Source: Bacteroidota bacterium (GTDB lineage: Bacteria > Bacteroidota > Bacteroidia > B-17B0 > Aurantibacillaceae). From it: a DNA stretch of 64,000 nt. The notes under the pieces were generated by a model that made no database searches, was not told the DNA's origin, and saw only the letters and a list, made by a program, of their open reading frames with translations. Shown here piece by piece: positions 37,747-47,780 of the stretch; within the stretch, counting starts at the first letter, position 1, and each line of letters begins with the position of its first letter. Position numbers and translations under genes: made by a program. The stretch spans positions 267,657 through 331,656 of the forward strand of contig JADJSH010000037.1 of the NCBI GenBank assembly GCA_016711805.1. Direction: 5' to 3'.

Positions 37747-37968
37747 TTATATAAAAACTATAATACTACTAATAATTGAAATCAATATAATAGTAAATAC
37801 TTTCCAAAACATATGAGCTTCTCTAATTCCCATAAAATAAAAAGCTACTATAATAAATTTAATTGAAAACAATCCCATAACTACAAATCGAATAGAACTG
37901 ATATTATTTAAGAGTAATGATATTAAAGTTAAACTTATTAAAATAAGCCATACAACTACTGTCTTCAT
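37747..37968 (-). CDS. norF: NorF-like / cytochrome oxidase subunit IV-type small membrane protein
   Basis: The 73-residue protein has two to three hydrophobic helices and the motif IKFIIVAFYFMGIREAHMFWK, typical of the short COX4-like proteins called NorF. It starts one base after the NorE-like gene ends. NorF supports full NOR activity in some denitrifiers. The last gene of the long leftward nor unit. Confidence 0.7.
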   Translation of the reverse strand: MKTVVVWLILISLTLISLLLNNISSIRFVVMGLFSIKFIIVAFYFMGIREAHMFWKVFTIILISIISSIIVFI

Positions 37969-37969
37969 T

Positions 37970-38548
37970 TTAAAATAATAAATAAATTACTGGAAATACT
38001 ATTAACCATATTAAATCGCACATATGCCAAAATGCAGCGCCACCTTCAAAATCATCGTGAGTTAAAGTACTATTTTTATTAACTCCTCTTAGTAGAAAAC
38101 CGATAATAACCAAGCCAACTACAACATGAATATAATGAAAGCCTGTTAGTAGCCAATAAAAGGTAAAAAACACATTTGTATCTAATGTTATTCCTGCCGA
38201 AAACTTATGATAAAATTCGAATCCTTTTAATACACAAAAAAGCATTCCACTTAACAAAACTAACTTCAAATAAAGTTTAACTTTAACATAATCATTGTTT
38301 TTGAAATAATTTGCAGCAACAGCCATAAAAAAACCACTCGTCAATAAAACAATAGTATTAATAATACCAAGGTTTGTATTTAAAAGTAATCTAGAGGAAT
38401 GAAATAATTGCGGGTATTCTTTACTAAAATAAACCAAGGCAACTAATGCCATGCCAAAAGTTAATAGTTCCAACGTGATGATTATCCAAAGCAATATTCC
38501 TCCTGGAGGATAGTAAATGCTTTTATTATTTATATTGTGTTCACTCAT
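37970..38548 (-). CDS. norE: NorE-like / cytochrome c oxidase subunit III-family protein
   Basis: About 192 residues in five helices, with COX3-family features: YPPGGILLWIIITLELLTFG near the start, GFEFYHKF, and HYIHVVVGLVIIG (about 140-152). The ATG at 38548 is preferred to the TTG six codons earlier. NorE proteins accompany norCBQD. Here the gene follows dabB by about 30 bases, so the CO2-uptake genes lie inside the nor set. Confidence 0.78.
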   Translation of the reverse strand: MSEHNINNKSIYYPPGGILLWIIITLELLTFGMALVALVYFSKEYPQLFHSSRLLLNTNLGIINTIVLLTSGFFMAVAANYFKNNDYVKVKLYLKLVLLSGMLFCVLKGFEFYHKFSAGITLDTNVFFTFYWLLTGFHYIHVVVGLVIIGFLLRGVNKNSTLTHDDFEGGAAFWHMCDLIWLIVFPVIYLLF

Positions 38549-38580
38549 AATAAATACATTTTTCAAAATACATACGACGA

Positions 38581-40452
38581 TTAAGATGATTTATAAGCAA
38601 TTGGATGAAATGATTTTTTGTGTGGGCCTAAAAATATCCTAGCGTATACTCTTAAAACTGATAATTCAATGAAAACAAAACTCAAAGATATCAATAGAAT
38701 TAAAATGTATTGTTCTTCAAAGATATGAGTGTACATTAAGTCTACTCCTATAAAAGATGGGGTAATTGGAATACCTAAAAGACCTAAACAAGCTAACAAA
38801 AAAATTATTGCTATTGTTGGTTTTTCATAATTGTATCCATGAAATTTATTTAAATTGATATCATTATCAATTTTTTTTATTTTAACTAAACATATATAAC
38901 CAGTAATTGCAGAAATAATTGCACCACTCATAAATATGATTGTCTCGTTAAAATTAAAGGTATCATTTAAAGACACGGACAATGCAATAAAGAAATGACT
39001 GCTCAGTATTAACATCCATGACCAAATTGCATCACCTCTTTTAGTAAAAGCTTTTAAAACAATTAATAGAGAAAGAAATGCGTAAAAAACAGGCAGCAGT
39101 TTATATATAGAAACAGGGATTAAATTCTGGTAATTAAAACTTAAAATCCCTAAGGCATATATGAGTAATAATAAACCCATAAACGGTTTAGCGTTTAAAA
39201 TTTGTGATTTATTTCCAATAAATTTAAATGGGTTCCATAGTAACTTATTAATGTACAAATCAAGATTCCATTCTTTAAGGCATAAAATATAAAACGAATT
39301 ATTAAGTGTTTTAAAAAAAGGCTTTTTACTAGAAAAATTTGTACTTTTAAAATTAAAAAACATATTATGTATACGATAACCTAATACAGATGGGGAAACG
39401 AGTAATTGATATGTTCTAAAAAAAGCATTACCCGCAAAATGAATCAAGGCTAGAGACTCAAATCCAAAAGCTACTTCAATAAACATTAATCCAATTTGTG
39501 CAATAGATGAATATGCAATTTGAGTTTTAACTGTTGATTGAACTTTAGCAATACCTGTTGCAATAAGCGCTGTAAAAAAACCAATTGTAATAATTGATAC
39601 TTTTATGCCAAGTAAACTTTCCCAAAAAGGATATGTACGAAGTAATAAAAAAACGCCAAGATGTAACGAAAGAGATCCGTAAAAAATGGCGCTAGAAGAA
39701 GTCGGACCCTCCATTGCCCTGGGCAGCCATGATGAGAATGGGAGTTGCGCAGACTTGACAACTGCCGCAATTAAAATCATTACAGCAATAAAAATACCGT
39801 ATGAATGATGATGTCTTAAGTAAGCATGAACATATATACTATCATGAAGTTCAGAAAACGTAATATTGTGGTGCCATAAATGATGACTCATCCACATAAC
39901 TAAAATTAAACAAACATCACCTAAATTAAATAATGAAAATACTTTTATTGCGTTTTTAACTGGAAGATATCGATCTCTATAAAATGCGATTAATAAAAAG
40001 GAGCATACTCCAACAATTTCCCAACCAATAAATAAGGTTTCCATATTTCCTGAAAATATAACGATATTGTAACCTAGATAGAAAAGTAGTATTATCGTAA
40101 AAAATCGTTTGAATCCAGCTTCTCTATGAAGATAAAAATGGCTAAAAACCGTAACAGTAAACATTAAAACAGATCCTACTAACGAATACACCGCAGTGAT
40201 TTTATCAAAATATATGTCAATAAAAAAATCAAAAGCTTTTGACTTATAAGTCTCCATTTCTTTAATTTCAATTATAGAATTACCTGTATAAATCCAGTAT
40301 ATTAATAATAATATGAACAACAATGAATGTGTACTAACTGTAATAATAGCAGTAATTGAAATTGTTCTCTCTAGTTTCCGAGGAATTAGTAAACTAATAA
40401 TAAATCCAAAAAATGGTATGATAATTAATAGTTGAATTAGTATCTGTAGCAT
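38581..40452 (-). CDS. dabB: DabB-like proton-translocating NuoL/MrpA-family membrane subunit
   Basis: The 623-residue protein has about 14-16 helices of the NADH dehydrogenase subunit 5/L type. Typical stretches: FIGWEIVGVCSFLLIAFYRD and SAQLPFSSWLPRAMEGPTSSS (about 240-260), with the proton-channel lysines and glutamates of that family. Alone it could be taken for a complex I piece, but no other nuo gene is present and it ends 6 bases from dabA. It should use the proton gradient to drive DabA. Confidence 0.85.
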   Translation of the reverse strand: MLQILIQLLIIIPFFGFIISLLIPRKLERTISITAIITVSTHSLLFILLLIYWIYTGNSIIEIKEMETYKSKAFDFFIDIYFDKITAVYSLVGSVLMFTVTVFSHFYLHREAGFKRFFTIILLFYLGYNIVIFSGNMETLFIGWEIVGVCSFLLIAFYRDRYLPVKNAIKVFSLFNLGDVCLILVMWMSHHLWHHNITFSELHDSIYVHAYLRHHHSYGIFIAVMILIAAVVKSAQLPFSSWLPRAMEGPTSSSAIFYGSLSLHLGVFLLLRTYPFWESLLGIKVSIITIGFFTALIATGIAKVQSTVKTQIAYSSIAQIGLMFIEVAFGFESLALIHFAGNAFFRTYQLLVSPSVLGYRIHNMFFNFKSTNFSSKKPFFKTLNNSFYILCLKEWNLDLYINKLLWNPFKFIGNKSQILNAKPFMGLLLLIYALGILSFNYQNLIPVSIYKLLPVFYAFLSLLIVLKAFTKRGDAIWSWMLILSSHFFIALSVSLNDTFNFNETIIFMSGAIISAITGYICLVKIKKIDNDINLNKFHGYNYEKPTIAIIFLLACLGLLGIPITPSFIGVDLMYTHIFEEQYILILLISLSFVFIELSVLRVYARIFLGPHKKSFHPIAYKSS

Positions 40453-40458
40453 AATTTT

Positions 40459-43059
40459 TTAATTAATTAAGTAAACTGGTAAATTTTCTTTGGTTGCATC
40501 TACAATATTATTTGTTTCCATCAATCTTGCCGTTTCAATAATATTAACAATATCCGTGGTTCCTTCTACTGTTTCTGTCATCGTTCTGTATTCAATAAAT
40601 TCTTCATTTTTAAAATAATAAATTTTATTAGTTTCAGGGTGAATAACTATTAAGTGAATCCATTCATTTAAATACCAACTATACATATCTGGCACACTCT
40701 TTATAGTTTCAAGTACAACAGATGGAAAGTGTTCAACTATAACTAATAAGCGAACAGGATCGTGAACTTCAATCATCTGAAGAGGTAATCCCGTTCTTAA
40801 ATCACCATCACAGCTATTAGCAACACCAATTAAACCCATAACATTGTGAGGTAGTTTTGTACCAGCACCTAGTTTGTAATTATCAACTCTTGAAAAATAA
40901 TATTCTAGATTAATCCCACCACAAACTGGACCAATAGGTTTCATTACATTACACAATATACTTCCGTCCTTATCTGTTCTGTAATTATATGAGTTTAAAA
41001 AAGCTCTTCTGTCTAAAAACAAATCTTTTGTTAAAGCTCTATTTCCAATAAAACATAATGAATTTGTTCCGTGGCCCAACTCAGGGCGTGGTTCAAACAT
41101 TGAAACTGACCTTTTTTGAATTGAGCTACGAACTTTTTTAAGATTAAATTTTGTATTTATTGATGCAAATCTTCTTGATCTTTCTTTTGCGTTATTGTCT
41201 AGTGCGTTATCAAAAATTATTTTATTTTTAGAATGAAGTTGAATATTCGCATCATGCAAATTATGTTCATCATAATATGCTATTAAATCACTTGCTGTAT
41301 CATGAAGACTACCAACAAATTGAGTGTCGTTAGGTATTTTTATTCCTTTAGAATTTAATAATTCTCTAACCTTAGAATGGTTAGCCATAAACGCAAAAAC
41401 TCTAGCGTTTACAGAGCCAGGACGCCCACTACATGCTCCGCAATCGTGTGCACTATGGTGAGGATTATTTGCGCTACTTGAGCCGTGGGCAATTACATAA
41501 ATTAATTTTGAAAAATTATCAATTAAACCAATACTTCTTAGTAGTGATTCAACTCTAATAGCCATTTCTTCAATTGTAAATCCAATTTGTAAATTATTCT
41601 CTATATCAGAAATATTTTTATTTTCAATTGTTAATTCAGAATCTTTATCCATATGCTTAAATGCATCTGAAATAGACGGACTCATTTTAGGTCTTAAAAT
41701 AGTGAGTAGTAATTTTATAATTGCCAAAAAGCCAAGAGAAAAGGTATAAAGAGTTCCAAGAATTAAATTTGGAACATTATCAGTATAAAGAATTTCATGC
41801 TCTCGTTTGTTATTTGAGTTAATTTCCTTAATCAAATATTTTGGTGTAACAGGTGCAGGACAAAGCTTTTCATAAAATTTACCATTCTCAGGTTGAAAAT
41901 AAAACTCAACACTAAAAAAGCCTGGGGTGCCAAAGGTTTCACTATTAGAGTCAGCTTTTTCGATATGCCTCCTAAAAGAACACTCTCGTTCATCGATGCA
42001 TAAAATTGCTTGAAAATTTTTGACACTTTTTAATTTTTCATTAGCTATTGAATTAATTCTTTTAGAAATCTTTTTTTCATTGTCCAATTTGATTCCTGCC
42101 AATACTTTATCATAATAACTCCATTCAAATCCATTTTGCCATAATGCAAAAACTTCGTTTAATTCTTTGTATTCCGAATCTTTAAATAAATCAATTGGTT
42201 CAAAATCTACTTTACTAGTTAAAGGCTTCCAATCTTCGCCAATTTCAGAATCAATGGCATCAATTTCAAGTAACAATTCAAATAGAATTAAATCTCTTAG
42301 GTAAATTTTTCTTAAATCTAATAACGACTGCGGAGTATTCTCAATAGAAGAAACTATCCCCGACCATCCTTTATGAGTGAATTGTTGATCAAATAAATAC
42401 TGTTCGTAATATCTTTCATCATCTCCAACTAATATTTTAAGTAAATCTGTAATTTCTAATCCCTGTTTAAATAAAAGAGATTTAGCTCTTTTTGACTTAA
42501 AGAAACTTGTAAAACTACTCTCTTCAATTTCCTTAATAGCATTAAAAAAACCGGTATTACTATTTGGAAATTTCCATAGTGAAATTCCTTGATCAAGATA
42601 ACAACATATAATCCTAAATAAAATTGGCTGCACTAATGAATCCAATGCGATATGAAATTTTTGTTTCCAAACTTGTCGCAATATTCCTATTCTTGCAGTA
42701 TTTGTAGCTTCATATTGTTTTTCTAATAATTTTTCCTTCCAGATTTCCAGATTTGTCAGTCCTTTTTTCTCAACAATAACTCTTTCTAGAATACTCTTTT
42801 CAATTCTTCCATTTTTAAAAAGTTCACGAAATTCAGTCAACTGCAGAGTAGCTCTAAATCCAAAAATATCAGACGCTTTAAAAATAGCATCATAAAATTT
42901 CATATCCTGAAAAGCATGTAATGTGTTATGATGCACAAAATCTTTTAATGGGGTTTGCGATGGTAAATAATGCTTTAAATTATGCAATACAGTTTTTTCG
43001 TTAAAAAAAGTATTTTTAATTTTAGTCGAATTTTCTAAAATATCTAATTCTGATATCAT
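40459..43059 (-). CDS. dabA: DabA-like (DUF2309) carbonic-anhydrase-type inorganic carbon uptake subunit
   Basis: The 866-residue protein is full length for the family. Zinc-site residues match those reported for DabA: C354 and D356 in AILCIDEREC, H525 in IAHGSSS, and C540 in HSAHDCGACSGRPG; the H-to-C spacing of 15 matches as well. DabAB converts CO2 to bicarbonate in the cytoplasm with energy from the membrane. Its neighbours are dabB (6 bases) and sulP (54 bases), with norD and norE-like genes outside. Confidence 0.88.
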   Translation of the reverse strand: MISELDILENSTKIKNTFFNEKTVLHNLKHYLPSQTPLKDFVHHNTLHAFQDMKFYDAIFKASDIFGFRATLQLTEFRELFKNGRIEKSILERVIVEKKGLTNLEIWKEKLLEKQYEATNTARIGILRQVWKQKFHIALDSLVQPILFRIICCYLDQGISLWKFPNSNTGFFNAIKEIEESSFTSFFKSKRAKSLLFKQGLEITDLLKILVGDDERYYEQYLFDQQFTHKGWSGIVSSIENTPQSLLDLRKIYLRDLILFELLLEIDAIDSEIGEDWKPLTSKVDFEPIDLFKDSEYKELNEVFALWQNGFEWSYYDKVLAGIKLDNEKKISKRINSIANEKLKSVKNFQAILCIDERECSFRRHIEKADSNSETFGTPGFFSVEFYFQPENGKFYEKLCPAPVTPKYLIKEINSNNKREHEILYTDNVPNLILGTLYTFSLGFLAIIKLLLTILRPKMSPSISDAFKHMDKDSELTIENKNISDIENNLQIGFTIEEMAIRVESLLRSIGLIDNFSKLIYVIAHGSSSANNPHHSAHDCGACSGRPGSVNARVFAFMANHSKVRELLNSKGIKIPNDTQFVGSLHDTASDLIAYYDEHNLHDANIQLHSKNKIIFDNALDNNAKERSRRFASINTKFNLKKVRSSIQKRSVSMFEPRPELGHGTNSLCFIGNRALTKDLFLDRRAFLNSYNYRTDKDGSILCNVMKPIGPVCGGINLEYYFSRVDNYKLGAGTKLPHNVMGLIGVANSCDGDLRTGLPLQMIEVHDPVRLLVIVEHFPSVVLETIKSVPDMYSWYLNEWIHLIVIHPETNKIYYFKNEEFIEYRTMTETVEGTTDIVNIIETARLMETNNIVDATKENLPVYLIN

Positions 43060-43113
43060 TTTAATAAATTTAAATTATGAGCTTATTACCAAGAAATGTT
43101 TTTATAAATATTC

Positions 43114-44709
43114 TTAATGCCCAGATGAAACATTGTACAAGTTGTCAATTTTATATATTTCTTTAAATCCTGCTAATTGACATTTAATTTTTTTTGTAGG
43201 GCATTTAATGTCTCTAAATTCCTTTATTAATTCCAAAACATCAAAGTCGATGTATTTAGTATTAGAAGCATCGATTAAAACAGTTGCGTTTTCAGGAATA
43301 TGATCAAGAGTAAGTCTTAAACTTGCTTTATTTAAAAAAGAAACCTCTTCGGATAGATGAATTTTTATTGTATCATCTTTTTGATAATTTTCTTTATGAA
43401 AAAAATACGAATTTTTTAAGTTACCATGTAGTATGGCACCTACTGCTGTAATTAATCCAATAACAACTCCTATCAACAAACCTTCTCCTTTAAGATGTGG
43501 GATAATTCCAATTAAATCAATTGCCAATATAACACCTAGTGTAACAAAAAAGGGTATATATTGATATTTACCATTACTATACATTTTTTTAAAAACAGAT
43601 ACCTTACACAACTTGTAACCCGTTAATAGTAAAATAGCAGCAAGTGCAGATAAAGGTATTTTGTTTAATAAACTCGGTATAGCAATTACACATCCTAATA
43701 ATAATAGCCCATGAAATATGGTTGATATTTTAGTTTTTCCACCTGCATCAATATTAGCACTACTGCGAACAATTACACTTGTTATGGGTAATCCACCAAT
43801 TAATCCCGAAACAGCATTTCCAACTCCCTGTGCAATTAACTCTCTATTAGTATTTGTTACATTTCTTTCTGGATCAATATTGTCAACAGCCTCTATACTT
43901 AAAAGAGTTTCGAGAGTAGCAATGATAGCAATCATAATCCCAGTAATAATAACTTGACTATTTGCAAAACCATTAAAATTTGGCAACGTAAAATAACTTA
44001 AAAATTCACTTGGGCTACCTGCAATTTTTAAGGTTACTAAATGACTAGGTTCAATTAATAATGCACTATTATTTGCTTTTAAAATTTCGCTAATAATTAC
44101 AGAAACAACAACAGCTACTAATGCCCCAGGTATAAACTTAAATCGTTTTTTTATGAATGGTTTATCCCAAACTAACATAATTATTATAGAAATAATACAA
44201 ATAAACAAAACTCCAATATCAATATGTTTTAAGGGTTGAAATATTTCATGAAGATCTCCAAAAGGCATTAACTCTGTTAATAAGCCTTCTTCGTTTTTAT
44301 CATACCCTAAAGCGTGAGGTATTTGTTTAGCTATAATTAATATACCTATACTTGTTAGCATTCCTTTTATAACACTTGAAGGAAAATAGTTAGCTATACC
44401 ACCTAAACGAGCTAAGCCAATTATAATCTGTATTATTCCCGCAATAAGCACGGAACATAAAAACAATGAAAAATCACCAATATTTGTAATTGCTGCTAAT
44501 ACCAAAGCGGCTAAGCCAGCTGCTGGTCCACTTACACTCAATCTTGATCCGCTCAAAAATCCAACTATTACTCCTCCAATTATTCCAGAAATGATGCCAC
44601 TAAAAAAAGGCGCGCCACTTGCTAAAGAAATACCTAAACATAATGGCAAAGCCACTAAAAATACTACTATTCCTGCCGAAAAATCGGTTATTATTTTTTT
44701 ATTAAACAT
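43114..44709 (-). CDS. SulP-family anion permease with STAS domain
   Basis: The 531-residue protein has a 12-14-helix transporter part (start FSAGIVVFLVALPLCLGISLASG, central NRELIAQGVGNAVSGLIGG) and a C-terminal STAS domain (about 450-531, VLIDASNTKYIDFDVLELI). SulP proteins carry sulfate or bicarbonate (BicA-type). Next to dabAB, bicarbonate is the better guess. About 87 bases separate it from the small gene upstream. Confidence 0.82.
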   Translation of the reverse strand: MFNKKIITDFSAGIVVFLVALPLCLGISLASGAPFFSGIISGIIGGVIVGFLSGSRLSVSGPAAGLAALVLAAITNIGDFSLFLCSVLIAGIIQIIIGLARLGGIANYFPSSVIKGMLTSIGILIIAKQIPHALGYDKNEEGLLTELMPFGDLHEIFQPLKHIDIGVLFICIISIIIMLVWDKPFIKKRFKFIPGALVAVVVSVIISEILKANNSALLIEPSHLVTLKIAGSPSEFLSYFTLPNFNGFANSQVIITGIMIAIIATLETLLSIEAVDNIDPERNVTNTNRELIAQGVGNAVSGLIGGLPITSVIVRSSANIDAGGKTKISTIFHGLLLLGCVIAIPSLLNKIPLSALAAILLLTGYKLCKVSVFKKMYSNGKYQYIPFFVTLGVILAIDLIGIIPHLKGEGLLIGVVIGLITAVGAILHGNLKNSYFFHKENYQKDDTIKIHLSEEVSFLNKASLRLTLDHIPENATVLIDASNTKYIDFDVLELIKEFRDIKCPTKKIKCQLAGFKEIYKIDNLYNVSSGH

Positions 44710-44796
44710 ATATTACAACTTAATCAATAAATACTTTATACGATTTGAATAATGATAGTTTGTTTGCTACAGAACTATCAATATGATCCTTGATCA

Positions 44797-45099
44797 TTAA
44801 ATTGTATTAGGAGGAGGGACCTCTATATTATCAAATGCTGGGGGCAATTGGAATTTATAATATAAAATAATAAAAGCCGGAGCTTCAGATAAATTAAAGA
44901 AGATGAAATTTGAAACTTGATAATAACATTCTTTTAAACTTCCATCATCATCGTCGGTAAGTAAATTATTTTCATCTTCAATATCGCTAATTGAATTCGT
45001 AATTATATCTACTGATTTGATATAATTTGCTGCCAAATTATCACCAATGTAAATTAGAGTAAAAAATGTTATAAAAATTATTTTAAATATTCTTTCCAT
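44797..45099 (-). CDS. small secreted or anchored hypothetical protein in the nor unit
   Basis: About 100 residues from the ATG at 45099, with a hydrophobic signal-like N-terminus (about 3-18), an acidic middle including DDDD, and an aromatic hydrophobic stretch near the end. It lies between norD and sulP on the same strand with short gaps. Not recognised. A GTG start at 45120 is possible. Confidence 0.5.
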   Translation of the reverse strand: MERIFKIIFITFFTLIYIGDNLAANYIKSVDIITNSISDIEDENNLLTDDDDGSLKECYYQVSNFIFFNLSEAPAFIILYYKFQLPPAFDNIEVPPPNTI

Positions 45100-45141
45100 T
45101 AATTCGTAGTTCAGGTTCACATATTATTCTTAACTATACAA

Positions 45142-46908
45142 TTAAGATTGATTTTTAATTTTTTCATACAATTTAATCATTGATTGCAACAACTCTTTTG
45201 GTGTAGTAAGTATTTGATGATTTCCTTGCCCGAACATTTGTGGCAAATAATATTTTGCTTCTTTTTCGATAGCTAAAGCATAGGATTTAATTTGTCGTTC
45301 ATGTAATTCTCTCAAGGCTTGTCTTACATCATTAATCCCATATTTACCCTCGTATTTATCGAAATCATTAGGTTTACCATCCGAAATTAAAATAACCCAC
45401 TTGTTTTTGGTATTTCGTTTGTCCAACATAGCGCCAGAATGTCTCAGGGCAGCTCCAATTCTAGTATAGCCTTGTGGCTCTACAGCACCGATTTTGTATT
45501 TTGATTTTTGCCAATCTTCGTCAAAAGCTTTTAGTGTTAAGTATGATGAGTAATTTCTAGTTTTCGAATAAAAACAGTTGATGGAGAAATCAATATCATA
45601 CTCTGCTAAAATTTCTCCAAACAAAATTGACACTTGCTTTTCAATATCTATCACTCTATTTCCATCCGCATAGCCATCACTAGATAAACTAATATCCAAT
45701 AACAATAGAATAGACAAATCTTTCTCCTTTTTACGGTTTGATATATAAATCCTTTCAGATGGCGTGCGTTTTGAGTGAATATCAACTAGTAAATCAGTTA
45801 CTGCATCTATATCAAATTCATTTCCTTGTATTTGACGATGCTGCTGTTGCAATTTGTTATTTACATTAGCCAGCATTTTGCGCAACCCATTAAGTGTTGT
45901 CGTGTTTTTTGCTATTGCATTTTTATAATATTGAGCGTCTGTTTTTAATTGTGTAAGTGGGTAAACTTTGCAGAAATCTTCTTTATACAATCTTTTAGAA
46001 AAATCCCACTCGTCATACTTCAAATGAAATCCTTTTTCGTCAACTTCTGAGCTCTCTGATATTGTAGTATTCTCAATAAAATCTGCTTGGTATACTGAAT
46101 GAGCAGCATCATCTACTCTTACAGTAAATTTCATATTTAACTCGTCAACAGCATCTTGATGATCTTCTAATTCATCTTCGCCATCAAAATCCCTCCATGC
46201 ACCATTAAATTCATCAGCTGTTTCAACTTTTTCAAAATTATGTGTCATAACATAATCTTCCTGTTGTTTTTTATCCACTTCAATACTAACAATACTTTCT
46301 ACAGGCTTAGCCTTAATAATAGTTGTTGGTTGTTTTTCTGCAGATTTTTTAACTTTATCCGAAAAGTTTTTCAGTTTCTTATCATCCGCTTCTTCCATCT
46401 CATTCTTCATCCACTTTCCATATAGCCAAGTAAAATTTGGATTATTTTTTTGTGCGGTATTATTTATGATTTGTTCTTTAAATGATTGATGTAGCTCTTT
46501 TGTTACTGGATATTCTTCGTAAAGAACATCTAAAACTTGCTGTGAAGTTTCGATCGCTTTTTGTTGTGACAACTCTGCTGATTGTTCATTAGAATTGTCC
46601 CAGTTTAGGCTTAATTTTTTTTGTACAGATAAATACAAAACACGATACAAATAATAAGACAGATTTAGTTGTTTTGTTGAAAACTCACAAAATGAAATGG
46701 GTAAAAAGAAACTATCATTTTTATAGCCTCCTTCCTTTTCAGCGGGAAATATTTGAATTGCTCTGCCCGTAATCGCTCTCGATAATATTGTTAGTTTTGA
46801 TTTAATGTCAATAAGTGACACAGATCGTTCGACAATATCATTTGAGTACTTTTTATTATTCTTAAAGTAGTTTGCAAATTTTCCGAATATATATTCGTCT
46901 AATGGCAT
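45142..46908 (-). CDS. norD: NorD-type von Willebrand A-domain protein
   Basis: The 588-residue protein has an alpha-helical N-terminal region and a C-terminal VWA domain with the MIDAS-type motif LLLDISLSSDG (about 400-410) and ISDGKPND (about 500-507). Its ATG overlaps the norQ stop (TAATG). NorD and the NorQ ATPase act together to insert non-haem iron into NOR. Confidence 0.88.
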   Translation of the reverse strand: MPLDEYIFGKFANYFKNNKKYSNDIVERSVSLIDIKSKLTILSRAITGRAIQIFPAEKEGGYKNDSFFLPISFCEFSTKQLNLSYYLYRVLYLSVQKKLSLNWDNSNEQSAELSQQKAIETSQQVLDVLYEEYPVTKELHQSFKEQIINNTAQKNNPNFTWLYGKWMKNEMEEADDKKLKNFSDKVKKSAEKQPTTIIKAKPVESIVSIEVDKKQQEDYVMTHNFEKVETADEFNGAWRDFDGEDELEDHQDAVDELNMKFTVRVDDAAHSVYQADFIENTTISESSEVDEKGFHLKYDEWDFSKRLYKEDFCKVYPLTQLKTDAQYYKNAIAKNTTTLNGLRKMLANVNNKLQQQHRQIQGNEFDIDAVTDLLVDIHSKRTPSERIYISNRKKEKDLSILLLLDISLSSDGYADGNRVIDIEKQVSILFGEILAEYDIDFSINCFYSKTRNYSSYLTLKAFDEDWQKSKYKIGAVEPQGYTRIGAALRHSGAMLDKRNTKNKWVILISDGKPNDFDKYEGKYGINDVRQALRELHERQIKSYALAIEKEAKYYLPQMFGQGNHQILTTPKELLQSMIKLYEKIKNQS

Positions 46909-47687
46909 TATATCATGAGATTACATAAATCAGTTAATGCTTCGGAAACATCCAAATCATCTGTTAAAGGTTCAATGATTGCAACTTTAATTGCTAACCT
47001 TTTAGGTAAGCCACTATGAATTAATTTTGCAGCATCAATTAACAAACGTGTTGAAACAGTTTCTGAAAGACCTAACTCTGTTAGGTTTCTAATTTTAGAA
47101 GCAATTTGAACTAATTTCTTTGCGTCAGATTCATCAATCTCAGTTTCTTTTACTAAGATTTCAGTTTCTATTTTCGCTTCTGGATAATTAAAAGAAAGAC
47201 CAATAAATCGTTGACGAGTAGATGGTTTTAATTCTTTAAACCCCTTTTGATAACCAGGATTAAATGATGCAACCAGCATAAAATCTTCGTGAGCTTTAAT
47301 CGTCTCTCCTAATTTATCAATATAAAGTTCTCTGCGATGATCTGTTAGAGAGTGAATAGCAACTACTACATCTGGTCTTGCCTCTGCAATCTCATCTAAA
47401 TAAATGATTGCTCCTTCTTTAATTGCTTTAATAAGAGGACCATCTAACCAAACAGTTTCTGCTCCTTTGATAATAAATCTACCTATTAAATCTGTTGAAG
47501 ATGTTTCTTCATGACAGCTTATGGTAATTAAAATTTTATCGAGTTTGTGAGCCATGTACTCAACAAATCTTGATTTGCCAGAACCTGTTGGGCCTTTTAG
47601 CAGTAAAGGAATCTTATTTTTGTATGATTGTTCAAATACTTCTATTTCTTTACCAACAGAATGGTAATAGGGAACTTTTATTATCAT
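46908..47687 (-). CDS. norQ: NorQ, MoxR-family AAA+ ATPase
   Basis: The 259-residue protein has Walker A GPTGSGKSRFVE (about 34-45), Walker B IIYLDEIAEA (about 93-102) and the NorQ/CbbQ layout with SFNPGYQ. It powers NOR maturation together with NorD. A hairpin-bearing gap of 93 bases separates it from norB upstream. Confidence 0.9.
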   Translation of the reverse strand: MIIKVPYYHSVGKEIEVFEQSYKNKIPLLLKGPTGSGKSRFVEYMAHKLDKILITISCHEETSSTDLIGRFIIKGAETVWLDGPLIKAIKEGAIIYLDEIAEARPDVVVAIHSLTDHRRELYIDKLGETIKAHEDFMLVASFNPGYQKGFKELKPSTRQRFIGLSFNYPEAKIETEILVKETEIDESDAKKLVQIASKIRNLTELGLSETVSTRLLIDAAKLIHSGLPKRLAIKVAIIEPLTDDLDVSEALTDLCNLMI

Positions 47688-47708
47688 AAAACTTATTTAA
47701 AAAAACAG

Positions 47709-47743
47709 CACACAGAATCCACTTCCTACACAAACTCTGTGTG
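47709..47743 (-). other. intercistronic hairpin between norB and norQ
   Basis: CACACAGA (47709-47716) pairs with TCTGTGTG (47736-47743). On the minus strand a T run follows, so it may act as a partial terminator or an mRNA stabiliser that gives more norCB than norQD. Confidence 0.55.
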
Positions 47744-47780
47744 TGTTTTTATTTACATAATTTTAATTATATGTTCGTTA

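Noticed and set aside
38581..40452. Remnant of respiratory complex I (nuoL)
   Set aside because: No other complex I gene is nearby and it is coupled to dabA; DabB fits better.
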